NCBI RefSeq assembly: GCF_004798935.1
Contig: NZ_RAHT01000010.1
Span: 1-64,000 of the forward strand
From: Ningiella ruwaisensis
GTDB lineage: Bacteria > Pseudomonadota > Gammaproteobacteria > Enterobacterales > Alteromonadaceae
Direction of reading: 5' to 3'
DNA length: 64,000 nucleotides
The notes under the pieces were generated by a model. The model ran no database searches, was not told the origin of the DNA, and worked only from the letters and a program-made list of their open reading frames with translations. This document shows, piece after piece, positions 30,101-38,265 of this stretch (within the stretch, counting starts at the first letter, position 1; each line of letters starts with the position of its first letter). Made by a program: the position numbers and the translations under genes.

Positions 30101-31429
30101 ATGGCCTCTGTGATCCGTCCTTTGCTTAGTCAACTCAACCGCTCTCATATTAGACATTTTGATATTCAGCCCTTAATTGAAACGCTCTCTCATGAACAGG
30201 CTATTCACGTTTATCACGAAGGAAACTCATTTGAAGGAAGAAGCATTAAGCGGATCCGTTTTGGACATGGCCCTATCACAATATTAGCCTGGACCCAGAT
30301 GCACGGCAATGAGGCAACTGCTACGGCTTCTGTGTTTGATCTCTTGGATATACTTCTTGCTAATGAGCAAGGAACCGAAGGTTTTGGGTCACTTTTTACC
30401 ATCGATATTGTCCCGATGCTTAATCCTGATGGAGCCGAACGCTGCATCCGGCACAATGCACAAGCCATTGACATCAATCGCGATGCCATGGCGCAGCAAA
30501 CTTTGGAAGGGCGAATTCTTTTGCGATTGGTAGATGAATTATCGCCAAAAGTGGCATTTAACTTACATGATCAGTCACCCTACTATCAGTGTGGAACAAA
30601 CGGAAACCCATCAACCATCGCATTTTTGGCACCAGCGTTTGATGTCGATAAATCTATTGATGAAAGCCGTGCGCTTGCCATGACCTTGATCTCAAAAATG
30701 AGACAGGCAATTGCACCGCATATCCCTGAATGTATCGCACGCTATGATGACACCTTTTCGCCTCGCTCGTTTGGTGATCGTATTGCAGGTAAAGGAGCTG
30801 CGACCATCCTGATTGAATCGGGTGCGGCACGAAATGATCCAAACCGTCAGATTGCGCGAAAAATGAACGTGGTAGGCATGCTCAGCGCGCTTGAGTTTCT
30901 GGCCGCGAAAGAAAATGGCGAAGTTTCTGAAAAAGAGTGTGATCAATTAAAAGACAGCTACTGGGAAATTCCTGAAAATACCAGCGAAACTCTCTCCTCT
31001 TTAGTCATTCGGGATTTGCATTTTGTAGGACAGCACAGCTACAAGGCTAGCGTTAGCATCAAACAAACTGCGCGCTATTCTAATGCATTTTTTATAGACG
31101 CGGTTGGCGATTTGGGCGTGCAGGCTGGGCTTGAAGAATTTGATGCGAGCGAGCTTAGTTTTGAGCCGGGTAAAGTTCATACTTTACAAGCCCCTACAAT
31201 TTTAACGAACGACAGCTATCATGAGTGGCTGAAACAGGGAGTGATTCAGTTTCAGGGAGAAATTCATAACATGGATAATCAATCTGATTATCCGGTTTTG
31301 CTAAATCAACCAATCCCGGCAGACCCTAGAGCTTTAATATTACAACAGCCCGCATACTTCTTAATGAAAAAGGGCAGCCAAATTAAGGCAGCAGTCATTA
31401 ACGGCAGGCTTATTCGATTAGAAGATTAA
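30101..31429 (+). CDS. M14 family zinc carboxypeptidase, probable murein-peptide peptidase
   Basis: 442 residues with no signal peptide, so cytoplasmic. The M14 zinc site is visible as H68-x2-E71 (MHGNEATAT) and H156 (FNLHDQ); R127 of INRD and the catalytic E239 of LIESGA complete the set. The C-terminal third (about 285-442) is a separate domain of unknown kind. MpaA-type M14 enzymes cut the gamma-D-Glu-diaminopimelate bond of murein tripeptides; that role here would supply L-Ala-D-Glu to the epimerase (inference). The 3' end overlaps the convergent GH3 gene by 20 bp. Confidence 0.8.
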   Translation: MASVIRPLLSQLNRSHIRHFDIQPLIETLSHEQAIHVYHEGNSFEGRSIKRIRFGHGPITILAWTQMHGNEATATASVFDLLDILLANEQGTEGFGSLFTIDIVPMLNPDGAERCIRHNAQAIDINRDAMAQQTLEGRILLRLVDELSPKVAFNLHDQSPYYQCGTNGNPSTIAFLAPAFDVDKSIDESRALAMTLISKMRQAIAPHIPECIARYDDTFSPRSFGDRIAGKGAATILIESGAARNDPNRQIARKMNVVGMLSALEFLAAKENGEVSEKECDQLKDSYWEIPENTSETLSSLVIRDLHFVGQHSYKASVSIKQTARYSNAFFIDAVGDLGVQAGLEEFDASELSFEPGKVHTLQAPTILTNDSYHEWLKQGVIQFQGEIHNMDNQSDYPVLLNQPIPADPRALILQQPAYFLMKKGSQIKAAVINGRLIRLED

Positions 31430-33317
31430 CAGGCGCCTTTCCGATGGGCTCATGATTATCAAGAAGGACCTCAACAAAAGTTTCAAAACTAGGTGCAAAG
31501 AGCAGCATGTTGTCTTTGTCTTCGCTATTTTTTACACGCGGATACACTTGATAATCGTAAGATGCGTAAATAGCGTCAAAGTCGTTAAATTGGCGCTGAG
31601 TTACGTAAGGGCTTCGCTGTAAAAAAAGGATGGTGAACTTCTCATTGCCTTGTGCAGTTTGAATCAAACTATCAAGCTTACTCTCCTGCTCTTTGAGATT
31701 TTTACGTTGTTGAGGGCTCATCCCCTCAAATTCGCGACTTTCGTAAAAGGATAATGCCGGACTGATGTCGCCAATTATAATTATATTTTCATTCGGTTTT
31801 GTATCAATGGTTTCACTTAAAAGACTATTGCATCGAAATTGAGTAAACCCTTTTAAATCAAAGCTGGCAGCCAGAGCTTGGCAACGCCTTTTATCAGACA
31901 TGACCGCATAAATGCTCCGATCCTTTTTAAGCGGGAATAATGGGTGATTCGGTGCTTTTATTTGCGTAAAGCTTGCCTTTGAAATATCGTCTGCCAGATT
32001 GTCCGCAACCGTCAGCATGCCACGACTTTGAAACCAGTCAGATAAGGCTTGCTCCTTTTTCTTTAAACTTAAGGTCGCTTGTTCAGCAAGTTTTCGTTGC
32101 GTCTTATGCGCGATTATTCGTTTATAGGACTCAACAAGGTGTTTTTGCAAAGACCGATCTTTCTCAATTTGCAGGCTTAAGTCATCAAGCATTTTCGAAA
32201 ATGAATTTGCCTCCTCTTTTGTAGAAATTTTAAACGGCATAAGCGCAATATCAGCCCCTGCTTCAAAGGCTTTCATCACCGCCTCTCGTTCAGTGTAAAA
32301 CTGACTGATAGCGGCCATATCCAGTGCATCGGTTACGATAATGCCATCAAAACCCATTTGTTCTCTGAGCAGTTCTGTCAATATCTTTTTAGAGAAGGTT
32401 GCAGGTGTGATGGTTTTATTGCCATCTTTGCTTCGAAATACTGAGTCATCTAGTTCAGGGTATTGAATGTGAGCCGTCATGATCATATCAAGCTCTGCGT
32501 GATTGATAGCCTGAGCGAATGGATATAAGTCGACTGACTTGATTGTGTCCAAAGTGTGGTCAACCCGAGGAAGACCAAGGTGGCTATCGGTATAGGTATC
32601 GCCGTGTCCCGGAAAATGTTTTGCAACCGCTGCAATATCGTATTTCTGTAGCTGCTGAATATAGCTAATTCCTAAGTCGGCCACCTTTTGCGGGAACTGA
32701 GAGTAAGCACGTACATTTATAATTGGATTTTCAGGATTACTATTTACATCCAGCACCGGTGCAAAATTGAGGTTAAAGCCGAGGGCTTTTAACGCCTGTG
32801 CCGTATAGCTTGCTGTTTGCTGAGTCAATGAAATCGCATTTTTCTCGTCGACCGCAGCTAAAGCCATATTGCCTAAAAAGCTTTGAAAATGCTCGCGAGG
32901 TAAACGCATAACACGCCCTCCTTCCTGATCTAATCCAATATAAAGAGGAATTTGGTGTCCTTTGGCATTGGCAACTTGTAGGTCGTGGATTAGGGACAGT
33001 GTTTGATTTGGATTGACCAGATTTTCTGAGAAGAGGATTACGCCACCCAGCTTATTCTCGCTTAAAAATGCCTCTATAGCAGACGGTAGCTGTGTCATTG
33101 GTTTAAGGCATACTCCGCTTTTTTGTTGAGACGGCGCGTGTAAAGCTGTCGAATCAGGCTCACAAAAATAGCGTAAATCGATAATCATCTTTTGTGCGAT
33201 CATGTCGCGAATATCAACGTTTACAATGTCGATTTCAGAAGCTGAGAGCGCCTTGCATGGCAATATATGAAGCAACAAAGTACTTATCAAAATGAATCGT
33301 AAAAATCGAAATTGCAT
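31410..33317 (-). CDS. Exported GH3 beta-N-acetylhexosaminidase, NagZ-like, with C-terminal extension
   Basis: 635 residues. A signal peptide (about 1-25) sends it across the inner membrane, unlike cytoplasmic NagZ of E. coli (about 340 residues). The GH3 barrel holds GLDQEGGRVMRLP, the NagZ loop KHFPGHGDTYTDSH (233-246) that carries the Asp-His general acid/base, and the nucleophile D330 in VTDALDM. About 250 extra residues follow the barrel and resemble the second domain of longer GH3 enzymes. Likely removes GlcNAc from murein fragments outside the cytoplasm. Confidence 0.9.
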   Translation of the reverse strand: MQFRFLRFILISTLLLHILPCKALSASEIDIVNVDIRDMIAQKMIIDLRYFCEPDSTALHAPSQQKSGVCLKPMTQLPSAIEAFLSENKLGGVILFSENLVNPNQTLSLIHDLQVANAKGHQIPLYIGLDQEGGRVMRLPREHFQSFLGNMALAAVDEKNAISLTQQTASYTAQALKALGFNLNFAPVLDVNSNPENPIINVRAYSQFPQKVADLGISYIQQLQKYDIAAVAKHFPGHGDTYTDSHLGLPRVDHTLDTIKSVDLYPFAQAINHAELDMIMTAHIQYPELDDSVFRSKDGNKTITPATFSKKILTELLREQMGFDGIIVTDALDMAAISQFYTEREAVMKAFEAGADIALMPFKISTKEEANSFSKMLDDLSLQIEKDRSLQKHLVESYKRIIAHKTQRKLAEQATLSLKKKEQALSDWFQSRGMLTVADNLADDISKASFTQIKAPNHPLFPLKKDRSIYAVMSDKRRCQALAASFDLKGFTQFRCNSLLSETIDTKPNENIIIIGDISPALSFYESREFEGMSPQQRKNLKEQESKLDSLIQTAQGNEKFTILFLQRSPYVTQRQFNDFDAIYASYDYQVYPRVKNSEDKDNMLLFAPSFETFVEVLLDNHEPIGKAPVNLLIE

Positions 33318-33693
33318 GCCTATGCCGCCCCTTTGTACATAGTTTAAATGTAAATTTTATTAACATTTACCTTAATTTTTAGCGAAAAAACAAGAAATCA
33401 TCGTTTATTTATCAATCACTTTTTAATCTAAATAGCTGAAAAACATTTATAAATAATTTATTAACATATCTTGTCACATTTTTGGAATAATTTATTATTT
33501 ACATTATTTTTGGTTGTGCTAACTTGAACAATACAAGGGCTCACAAACGATTGCCATAAAAATAATAAGCGCTTTCTGGCCCTTGTGTACTACGGTTTTT
33601 CACTTTGAGAAAAGTAGATTGAGCATAGCTTTATTCGCCTATGCGATAGAGACTCACTCACCTGCAACATGCATCAACTAGGGAGAATGCACA
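33318..33693. promoter_or_regulatory. Divergent promoter region with operator pair, sites C and D
   Basis: This AT-rich gap serves the GH3 gene (minus) and the TonB receptor gene (plus). TTGGAATAATTTATTA at 33482-33497 is identical to site A. A second copy differing in one of 13 core bases, AAATAATTTATTA, lies at 33451-33463, 34 bp between centres. The remainder has many A/T runs but no clear -35/-10 pair. A GGGAG ribosome binding site at 33681 precedes the receptor start. Confidence 0.6.
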
Positions 33694-36549
33694 GTGAAGT
33701 TAAATAAAATTGCACTCGTGCTAGCGATGTCGGGATTGAGCGCAAATGCGCTGGCCCAGCAAGCTGCCACACAAGAAGAAACAACAAACAATACGGTAGA
33801 GCGCATTGAAGTTACCGGCTCAAGCATCAAACGCACCAGCATAGAAAGCGATTTACCTGTAACGGTTATATCACGAGCTGAAATTGATGCTGCTGGTATT
33901 ACCTCTGCTGAACAACTATTTTTACAACTTAACATCGCCTCCAACTCCAATGACAACCTTGCGAGTAATGCAGGTATCGTAGGGGGTGAAGAGCGCGGAA
34001 ACAACGGTGCATCAAGCGCTAACTTGCGTCAGCAAGGCGCCGGCTCTACCTTGGTTCTGTTAAACGGACGGCGAATAGCGACACACGGTCTTAAAGGCCG
34101 TTCGGTTGATTTAAACTCAATTCCTTTTGCGGCGATCGAAAGAGTTGAAGTCCTGCGCGATGGCGCGTCTGCCGTTTACGGAACAGACGCGATAGGCGGT
34201 GTAATTAACTTCATTTTGAAGAAAAATTACAACGGTCTTCAAGCTCAGGCCTTCGCCGATCATACTGAAGCGGGTGGCGGCAATATATACCGCATCAATT
34301 TACTGGGTGGAACGGGTGATTTAAACAAAGACGGATTTAACATCATGGGTTCTTTGTCGTATAAGTCAGCTGAAATTCTTCGTGGTAATGATAGAGACTT
34401 TACAAATACCTTTCAGCCTGAGCGAGGCTTATCGCCTGATACGCGTGGTGCGCCCTATGCCTCAGTAAACAACAGGCCAAGTGGTGACGATCCAACAAGC
34501 AGTAACTTCAACCTCATTGGTACCGGACTTACAAATCCAAATACGGGCCTAACAAATGATGTACTTAACGTACTTGCATTACCGGGGCAGCCAGGTTGTG
34601 ATGCCATCGAAAATATGGGACCAGACGCGGCTGATTTATGGAACCGCTCTCGTAACCTGGGTGTAAGCTGTGCCTGGGATTATCCTCGCGCATCGGTGTT
34701 ACAACAGCCCGTTGAAAATATTGACTTTGTTGGTCGTGGGACGATGCAGGTAGGCGAGAATTCAGAAGCGTTCATTGAACTGCTTGGTTCTGAAGTCACG
34801 TCGAAAAAAGTATTTGAGCCCAATCAGATAACACCATGGGCAATCGGTTCTGATGGCTGGTATCCGAGCACGGGAGCATCCTACGATTATGTTGTTAATG
34901 CACTATCTGATTTCTATGGTGCTGATCAACTTAATATCGGCGCACCTATCGCCTATCGTTGGCGCTGCATGGAGTGCGGACCTCGTGAGATTGAAACTGT
35001 TACAACTGCCTACAAAGTACAGCTTGGCATTGAAGGTGCCTGGGGTGACTGGGATTATAAAGCTGGCTTGTCACAGTCATCAAATGAGGCAGAATCAGAG
35101 CTGGGCGGCGGCTATCACTATACGGAGCAGTTGGCGCAAGCGATCGGTTCAGGCGTAGTGAATCCATTTGTACTACCCGGTAATTCGCAAACTCCTGAAG
35201 CACTTGCCGCATTAGATGCCGCATCTGCGCGAGGCGTGACCTTATTTGGTGGCAAAACCACTATGATCCAGCTGGATGCCTCCATTTCCGGTGATACAGG
35301 GTTTGAACTCGGATTGGGCGGAGACACAATTTATGTGGCTGCTGGCGTAGATTTGCGCCGTGAAGAGTACGAGTTTAATGGCGACAGAGAAGCTGCTGAC
35401 CAGGTGCCTGACATCTACGGAGCGCCATTTGATGAAGCAAACTCATTAGATGATGTAAGCCGTGATATTAAAGCGGTGTTTGTAGAAGCATTGGTTCCGG
35501 TTGTAGAACAGCTCGAATTAAACATTGCTGTTCGCCATGATGACTATGATGGTTTTGGCGGTACGACTAACCCTAAGTATGGCTTTAAATTTACGCCGAT
35601 GGAAGAGTTATTGTTCCGAGGCGCATATAGCACTGGCTTTAGAGTACCCAGCTTTAATCAGCTGTTTAATGGCATTACGGAAGAGCCCTACACGGGAACC
35701 GATCTGGCAAACCCTTTCTTGTGTCCGGACGGAATACCTGACGCGACCAATCCTCAGTGTCAGCCAATCACACCAACAATTCTATTTGGTGGTAAACCCG
35801 ACTTGGGGCCTGAAGAATCCACCCAATCAAGTTTAGGGGTAGTGTTTGCTCTGGATAATTTTGTATTTAACGTGGATTGGTGGGAAATAGAGATTGAAGG
35901 CACCATTCAAACACCTGATTTTAGAGAACTGATTGAAAATCCGGAGCTTTATAGAGACAACTATATATTCGCATCTGATGGCAGTATTCAATCCATTGAC
36001 AGGCGCTTTATTAATGCGGGTGGTCGAAAGACCAGCGGTATCGAAGTGGGTATGAATACAACCTTTGAGGCTGGCCCGGGTACAATGGGTCTGAACTTCA
36101 ACGGCAGTTATCTGATTGAAGATATCAAACAAGAACGTGATGACGCTGAATTTGGTCCTAATTTAGTTGGAACACATTCACGCGGTAACATTCCACTTCG
36201 CTGGAAGCATACCTTTGCAGTCAATTACGCATACGATGATTTTATTCATACTTTAACGCAAATATATCGCCATAGTTATGACGATGAAACGCCTCCAGGC
36301 GTTGCCTCAGGTGAAGCAAATCCGCCCCTTTATGACGGTGAGGTTGGCTCGTATTTAATTTATAACTACAGCCTGACTTACGAGGGTATTGAAAATACGC
36401 AGTTAATATTTGGCGTTAAAAATCTCTTTGACCGAGATCCGCCCTTTACTGCGCATCAAAATGACTTCTCACCTGGCGCAGCTTTTGACCCACGCGTTGC
36501 TGACCCAAGAGGCCGGTCGTATACTTTGCAAGTCACTTATGACTTTTAA
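33694..36549 (+). CDS. TonB-dependent outer-membrane receptor
   Basis: 951 residues; GTG start at 33694 with GGGAG eight bases upstream, giving the signal peptide MKLNKIALVLAMSGLSANALA. A TonB-box-like region precedes the plug domain (about 38-165: RIEVTGSSIKRT, LNGRRIATHGL, VEVLRDGASAVYGTDAIGG). The 22-strand barrel ends in the aromatic residue TYDF, the usual insertion signal. Several cysteine pairs lie in extracellular loops. Receptors of this class in Alteromonadales import oligosaccharides or peptides; in this locus, muropeptides are the inferred cargo. Confidence 0.95.
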   Translation: MKLNKIALVLAMSGLSANALAQQAATQEETTNNTVERIEVTGSSIKRTSIESDLPVTVISRAEIDAAGITSAEQLFLQLNIASNSNDNLASNAGIVGGEERGNNGASSANLRQQGAGSTLVLLNGRRIATHGLKGRSVDLNSIPFAAIERVEVLRDGASAVYGTDAIGGVINFILKKNYNGLQAQAFADHTEAGGGNIYRINLLGGTGDLNKDGFNIMGSLSYKSAEILRGNDRDFTNTFQPERGLSPDTRGAPYASVNNRPSGDDPTSSNFNLIGTGLTNPNTGLTNDVLNVLALPGQPGCDAIENMGPDAADLWNRSRNLGVSCAWDYPRASVLQQPVENIDFVGRGTMQVGENSEAFIELLGSEVTSKKVFEPNQITPWAIGSDGWYPSTGASYDYVVNALSDFYGADQLNIGAPIAYRWRCMECGPREIETVTTAYKVQLGIEGAWGDWDYKAGLSQSSNEAESELGGGYHYTEQLAQAIGSGVVNPFVLPGNSQTPEALAALDAASARGVTLFGGKTTMIQLDASISGDTGFELGLGGDTIYVAAGVDLRREEYEFNGDREAADQVPDIYGAPFDEANSLDDVSRDIKAVFVEALVPVVEQLELNIAVRHDDYDGFGGTTNPKYGFKFTPMEELLFRGAYSTGFRVPSFNQLFNGITEEPYTGTDLANPFLCPDGIPDATNPQCQPITPTILFGGKPDLGPEESTQSSLGVVFALDNFVFNVDWWEIEIEGTIQTPDFRELIENPELYRDNYIFASDGSIQSIDRRFINAGGRKTSGIEVGMNTTFEAGPGTMGLNFNGSYLIEDIKQERDDAEFGPNLVGTHSRGNIPLRWKHTFAVNYAYDDFIHTLTQIYRHSYDDETPPGVASGEANPPLYDGEVGSYLIYNYSLTYEGIENTQLIFGVKNLFDRDPPFTAHQNDFSPGAAFDPRVADPRGRSYTLQVTYDF

Positions 36550-36592
36550 GTAAGCAACAAGACGAAAGCCTGCTAAATTCAGGTTAATGTAT

Positions 36593-36620
36593 AAAGCGAT
36601 GGCACGTGTCATCGCTTTTT
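36593..36620 (+). terminator. Rho-independent terminator after the TonB receptor gene
   Basis: AAAGCGATGGCAC pairs with GTGTCATCGCTTT over about 13 bp, one of them a wobble pair, and is followed by T residues. It ends the receptor transcript before the halogenase-like gene, which therefore has its own promoter or relies on read-through. Confidence 0.75.
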
Positions 36621-36675
36621 ATTTGTTGATTGTGCTCAGCTGAATCTCTCTAAATGATTTGCCCTTGCTTTTGTT

Positions 36676-36689
36676 CACAATTATTCGAA
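36676..36689 (-). promoter_or_regulatory. Weak operator-like sequence upstream of the halogenase-like gene
   Basis: On the minus strand TTCGAATAATTGTG matches the first 14 bases of sites A and C at 11 positions. It sits 53 bp before the start at 36742. It could bind the same regulator but may be chance in AT-rich DNA. Confidence 0.25.
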
Positions 36690-36741
36690 ACAGACACGCG
36701 AATCACGTATGATAAAGCAATAACAACAATTACAAGAAAAC

Positions 36742-38265
36742 ATGCAAGATAATAAAAATATGCGTATCGTCATTGTAGGAGGGGGCTCAGCCGGATGGAT
36801 GACTGCCGCTGCGCTTTCGCATATTTTACCCAATGCCAATCATCATCTCACCTTGGTTGAGTCATCTGCGATAGGTACAGTTTCCGTAGGTGAAGCGACC
36901 ATCCCGGGAATTCGAGAATTTAATCAGATGTTGGGCATTGATGAAGCGGAATTTTTGGGATTTACCAAGGGGACATTTAAACTTGGTATCGCGTTTCACG
37001 ACTGGTATCAAAAAGGACAGCGTTACATGCATCCTTTTGGACCTTATGGCGTAAACATGCAGGGCGTGCCGTTCCATCATTACTGGCTCAAAGACAAAAT
37101 CAAAGGCCATGAAACACCCATTCAAGACTTTTGCCTGGAATACACCGCAGCGCTAAACAATAAATTCTGTCACCCTCAAAGGCAGTCACGCTCTGCTTTG
37201 GCCAACTTAAAATACGCCTATCATTTTGACGCCTTACTCTATGCAGAGTTTTTAAAAAAGTTTGCAACTGGGCATGGCGTCAACCACATTGAAGCGGATG
37301 TAAAACTCGTTCACCAGCATAATAATGGTAGCATTTCATCAGTAAGCTTGAGCAATGGGCAACAGATAAATGGGGATTTATTTATCGATTGCTCTGGTTT
37401 TAAAGGGCTTTTGATTGCAAAAACCTTGGGTGTTGAATTTGATGATTGGCGCGAATATTTACCTTGCGACAGCGCTATCGCTCAGCCAAGTGAATCACTT
37501 TTGCACTTGGCACCCTATACTATTTCTCGCGCCCATGAACACGGGTGGCAATGGCAAATTCCGCTCCAGCATCGTATGGGAAATGGCTTTGTCTATTCTT
37601 CTGATTTTTTACCCAAAGACATTGCAGTTGCAAAGCTTGCCAAGCGCTTACCGAGTAAAGCCTTGGAGCAAGCAAGACAACTGAAATGGACAAATGGAAA
37701 GCGCAAAATGGCCTGGAAGGCAAATTGCGTTGCAATCGGTCTTGCTGCTGGCTTTATCGAGCCGCTTGAATCAACCGGATTGCAACTTATTCAATCTGCC
37801 ATTATGAGGCTGCTAGCGCTCTTTCCTGATAAATCGATTGTCGACATTGGCGAGGGTGAAAATGCGGATATTCGCACCTTCAATCGGTACACCAATGAAG
37901 AATTTTTAGCGATCAGAGATTTTGTTATCCTGCATTATAAAGCTAATCAGCGCGACGATAGTGAATTTTGGCAATATTGCCAGCACATGGCGATCCCGGA
38001 TAGCTTAAAGGCAAAAATGGAGCTATACGAACAGAGCGGCCACGTTTTTCGTGATAATAATGAGCTGTTTAATGAAATAAGCTGGTTTTCGGTGATGAAT
38101 GGTCAAGGCTTAAGGCCCAAACGCTATCATCCACTTGTTGAAAACATGCCAGAAGAGCAGCGAGTAAAAAATTTGAAAAGCATTGCCGGAGCGATGCAAG
38201 AAGCCATGTTGCAGATGCCCGATCATGGCGACTATTTGAAGCAATTTTGTAAGAGTCCATCATAA
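36742..38265 (+). CDS. Tryptophan-halogenase-like flavoprotein
   Basis: 507 residues. FAD-binding GGGSAGW at 13-19, a lysine at K80 in the position of the catalytic Lys79 of PrnA (FTKGTFKLG), the GWQWQIP motif at 268-274 (consensus GWxWxIP) and a later ESTGLQL segment with the conserved glutamate. These features define flavin-dependent halogenases. Genes of this family very often sit next to TonB receptors in Alteromonadales and Caulobacterales with no known halogenated product, so true halogenation is uncertain. The stop abuts the next start directly (38265/38266). Confidence 0.85.
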   Translation: MQDNKNMRIVIVGGGSAGWMTAAALSHILPNANHHLTLVESSAIGTVSVGEATIPGIREFNQMLGIDEAEFLGFTKGTFKLGIAFHDWYQKGQRYMHPFGPYGVNMQGVPFHHYWLKDKIKGHETPIQDFCLEYTAALNNKFCHPQRQSRSALANLKYAYHFDALLYAEFLKKFATGHGVNHIEADVKLVHQHNNGSISSVSLSNGQQINGDLFIDCSGFKGLLIAKTLGVEFDDWREYLPCDSAIAQPSESLLHLAPYTISRAHEHGWQWQIPLQHRMGNGFVYSSDFLPKDIAVAKLAKRLPSKALEQARQLKWTNGKRKMAWKANCVAIGLAAGFIEPLESTGLQLIQSAIMRLLALFPDKSIVDIGEGENADIRTFNRYTNEEFLAIRDFVILHYKANQRDDSEFWQYCQHMAIPDSLKAKMELYEQSGHVFRDNNELFNEISWFSVMNGQGLRPKRYHPLVENMPEEQRVKNLKSIAGAMQEAMLQMPDHGDYLKQFCKSPS

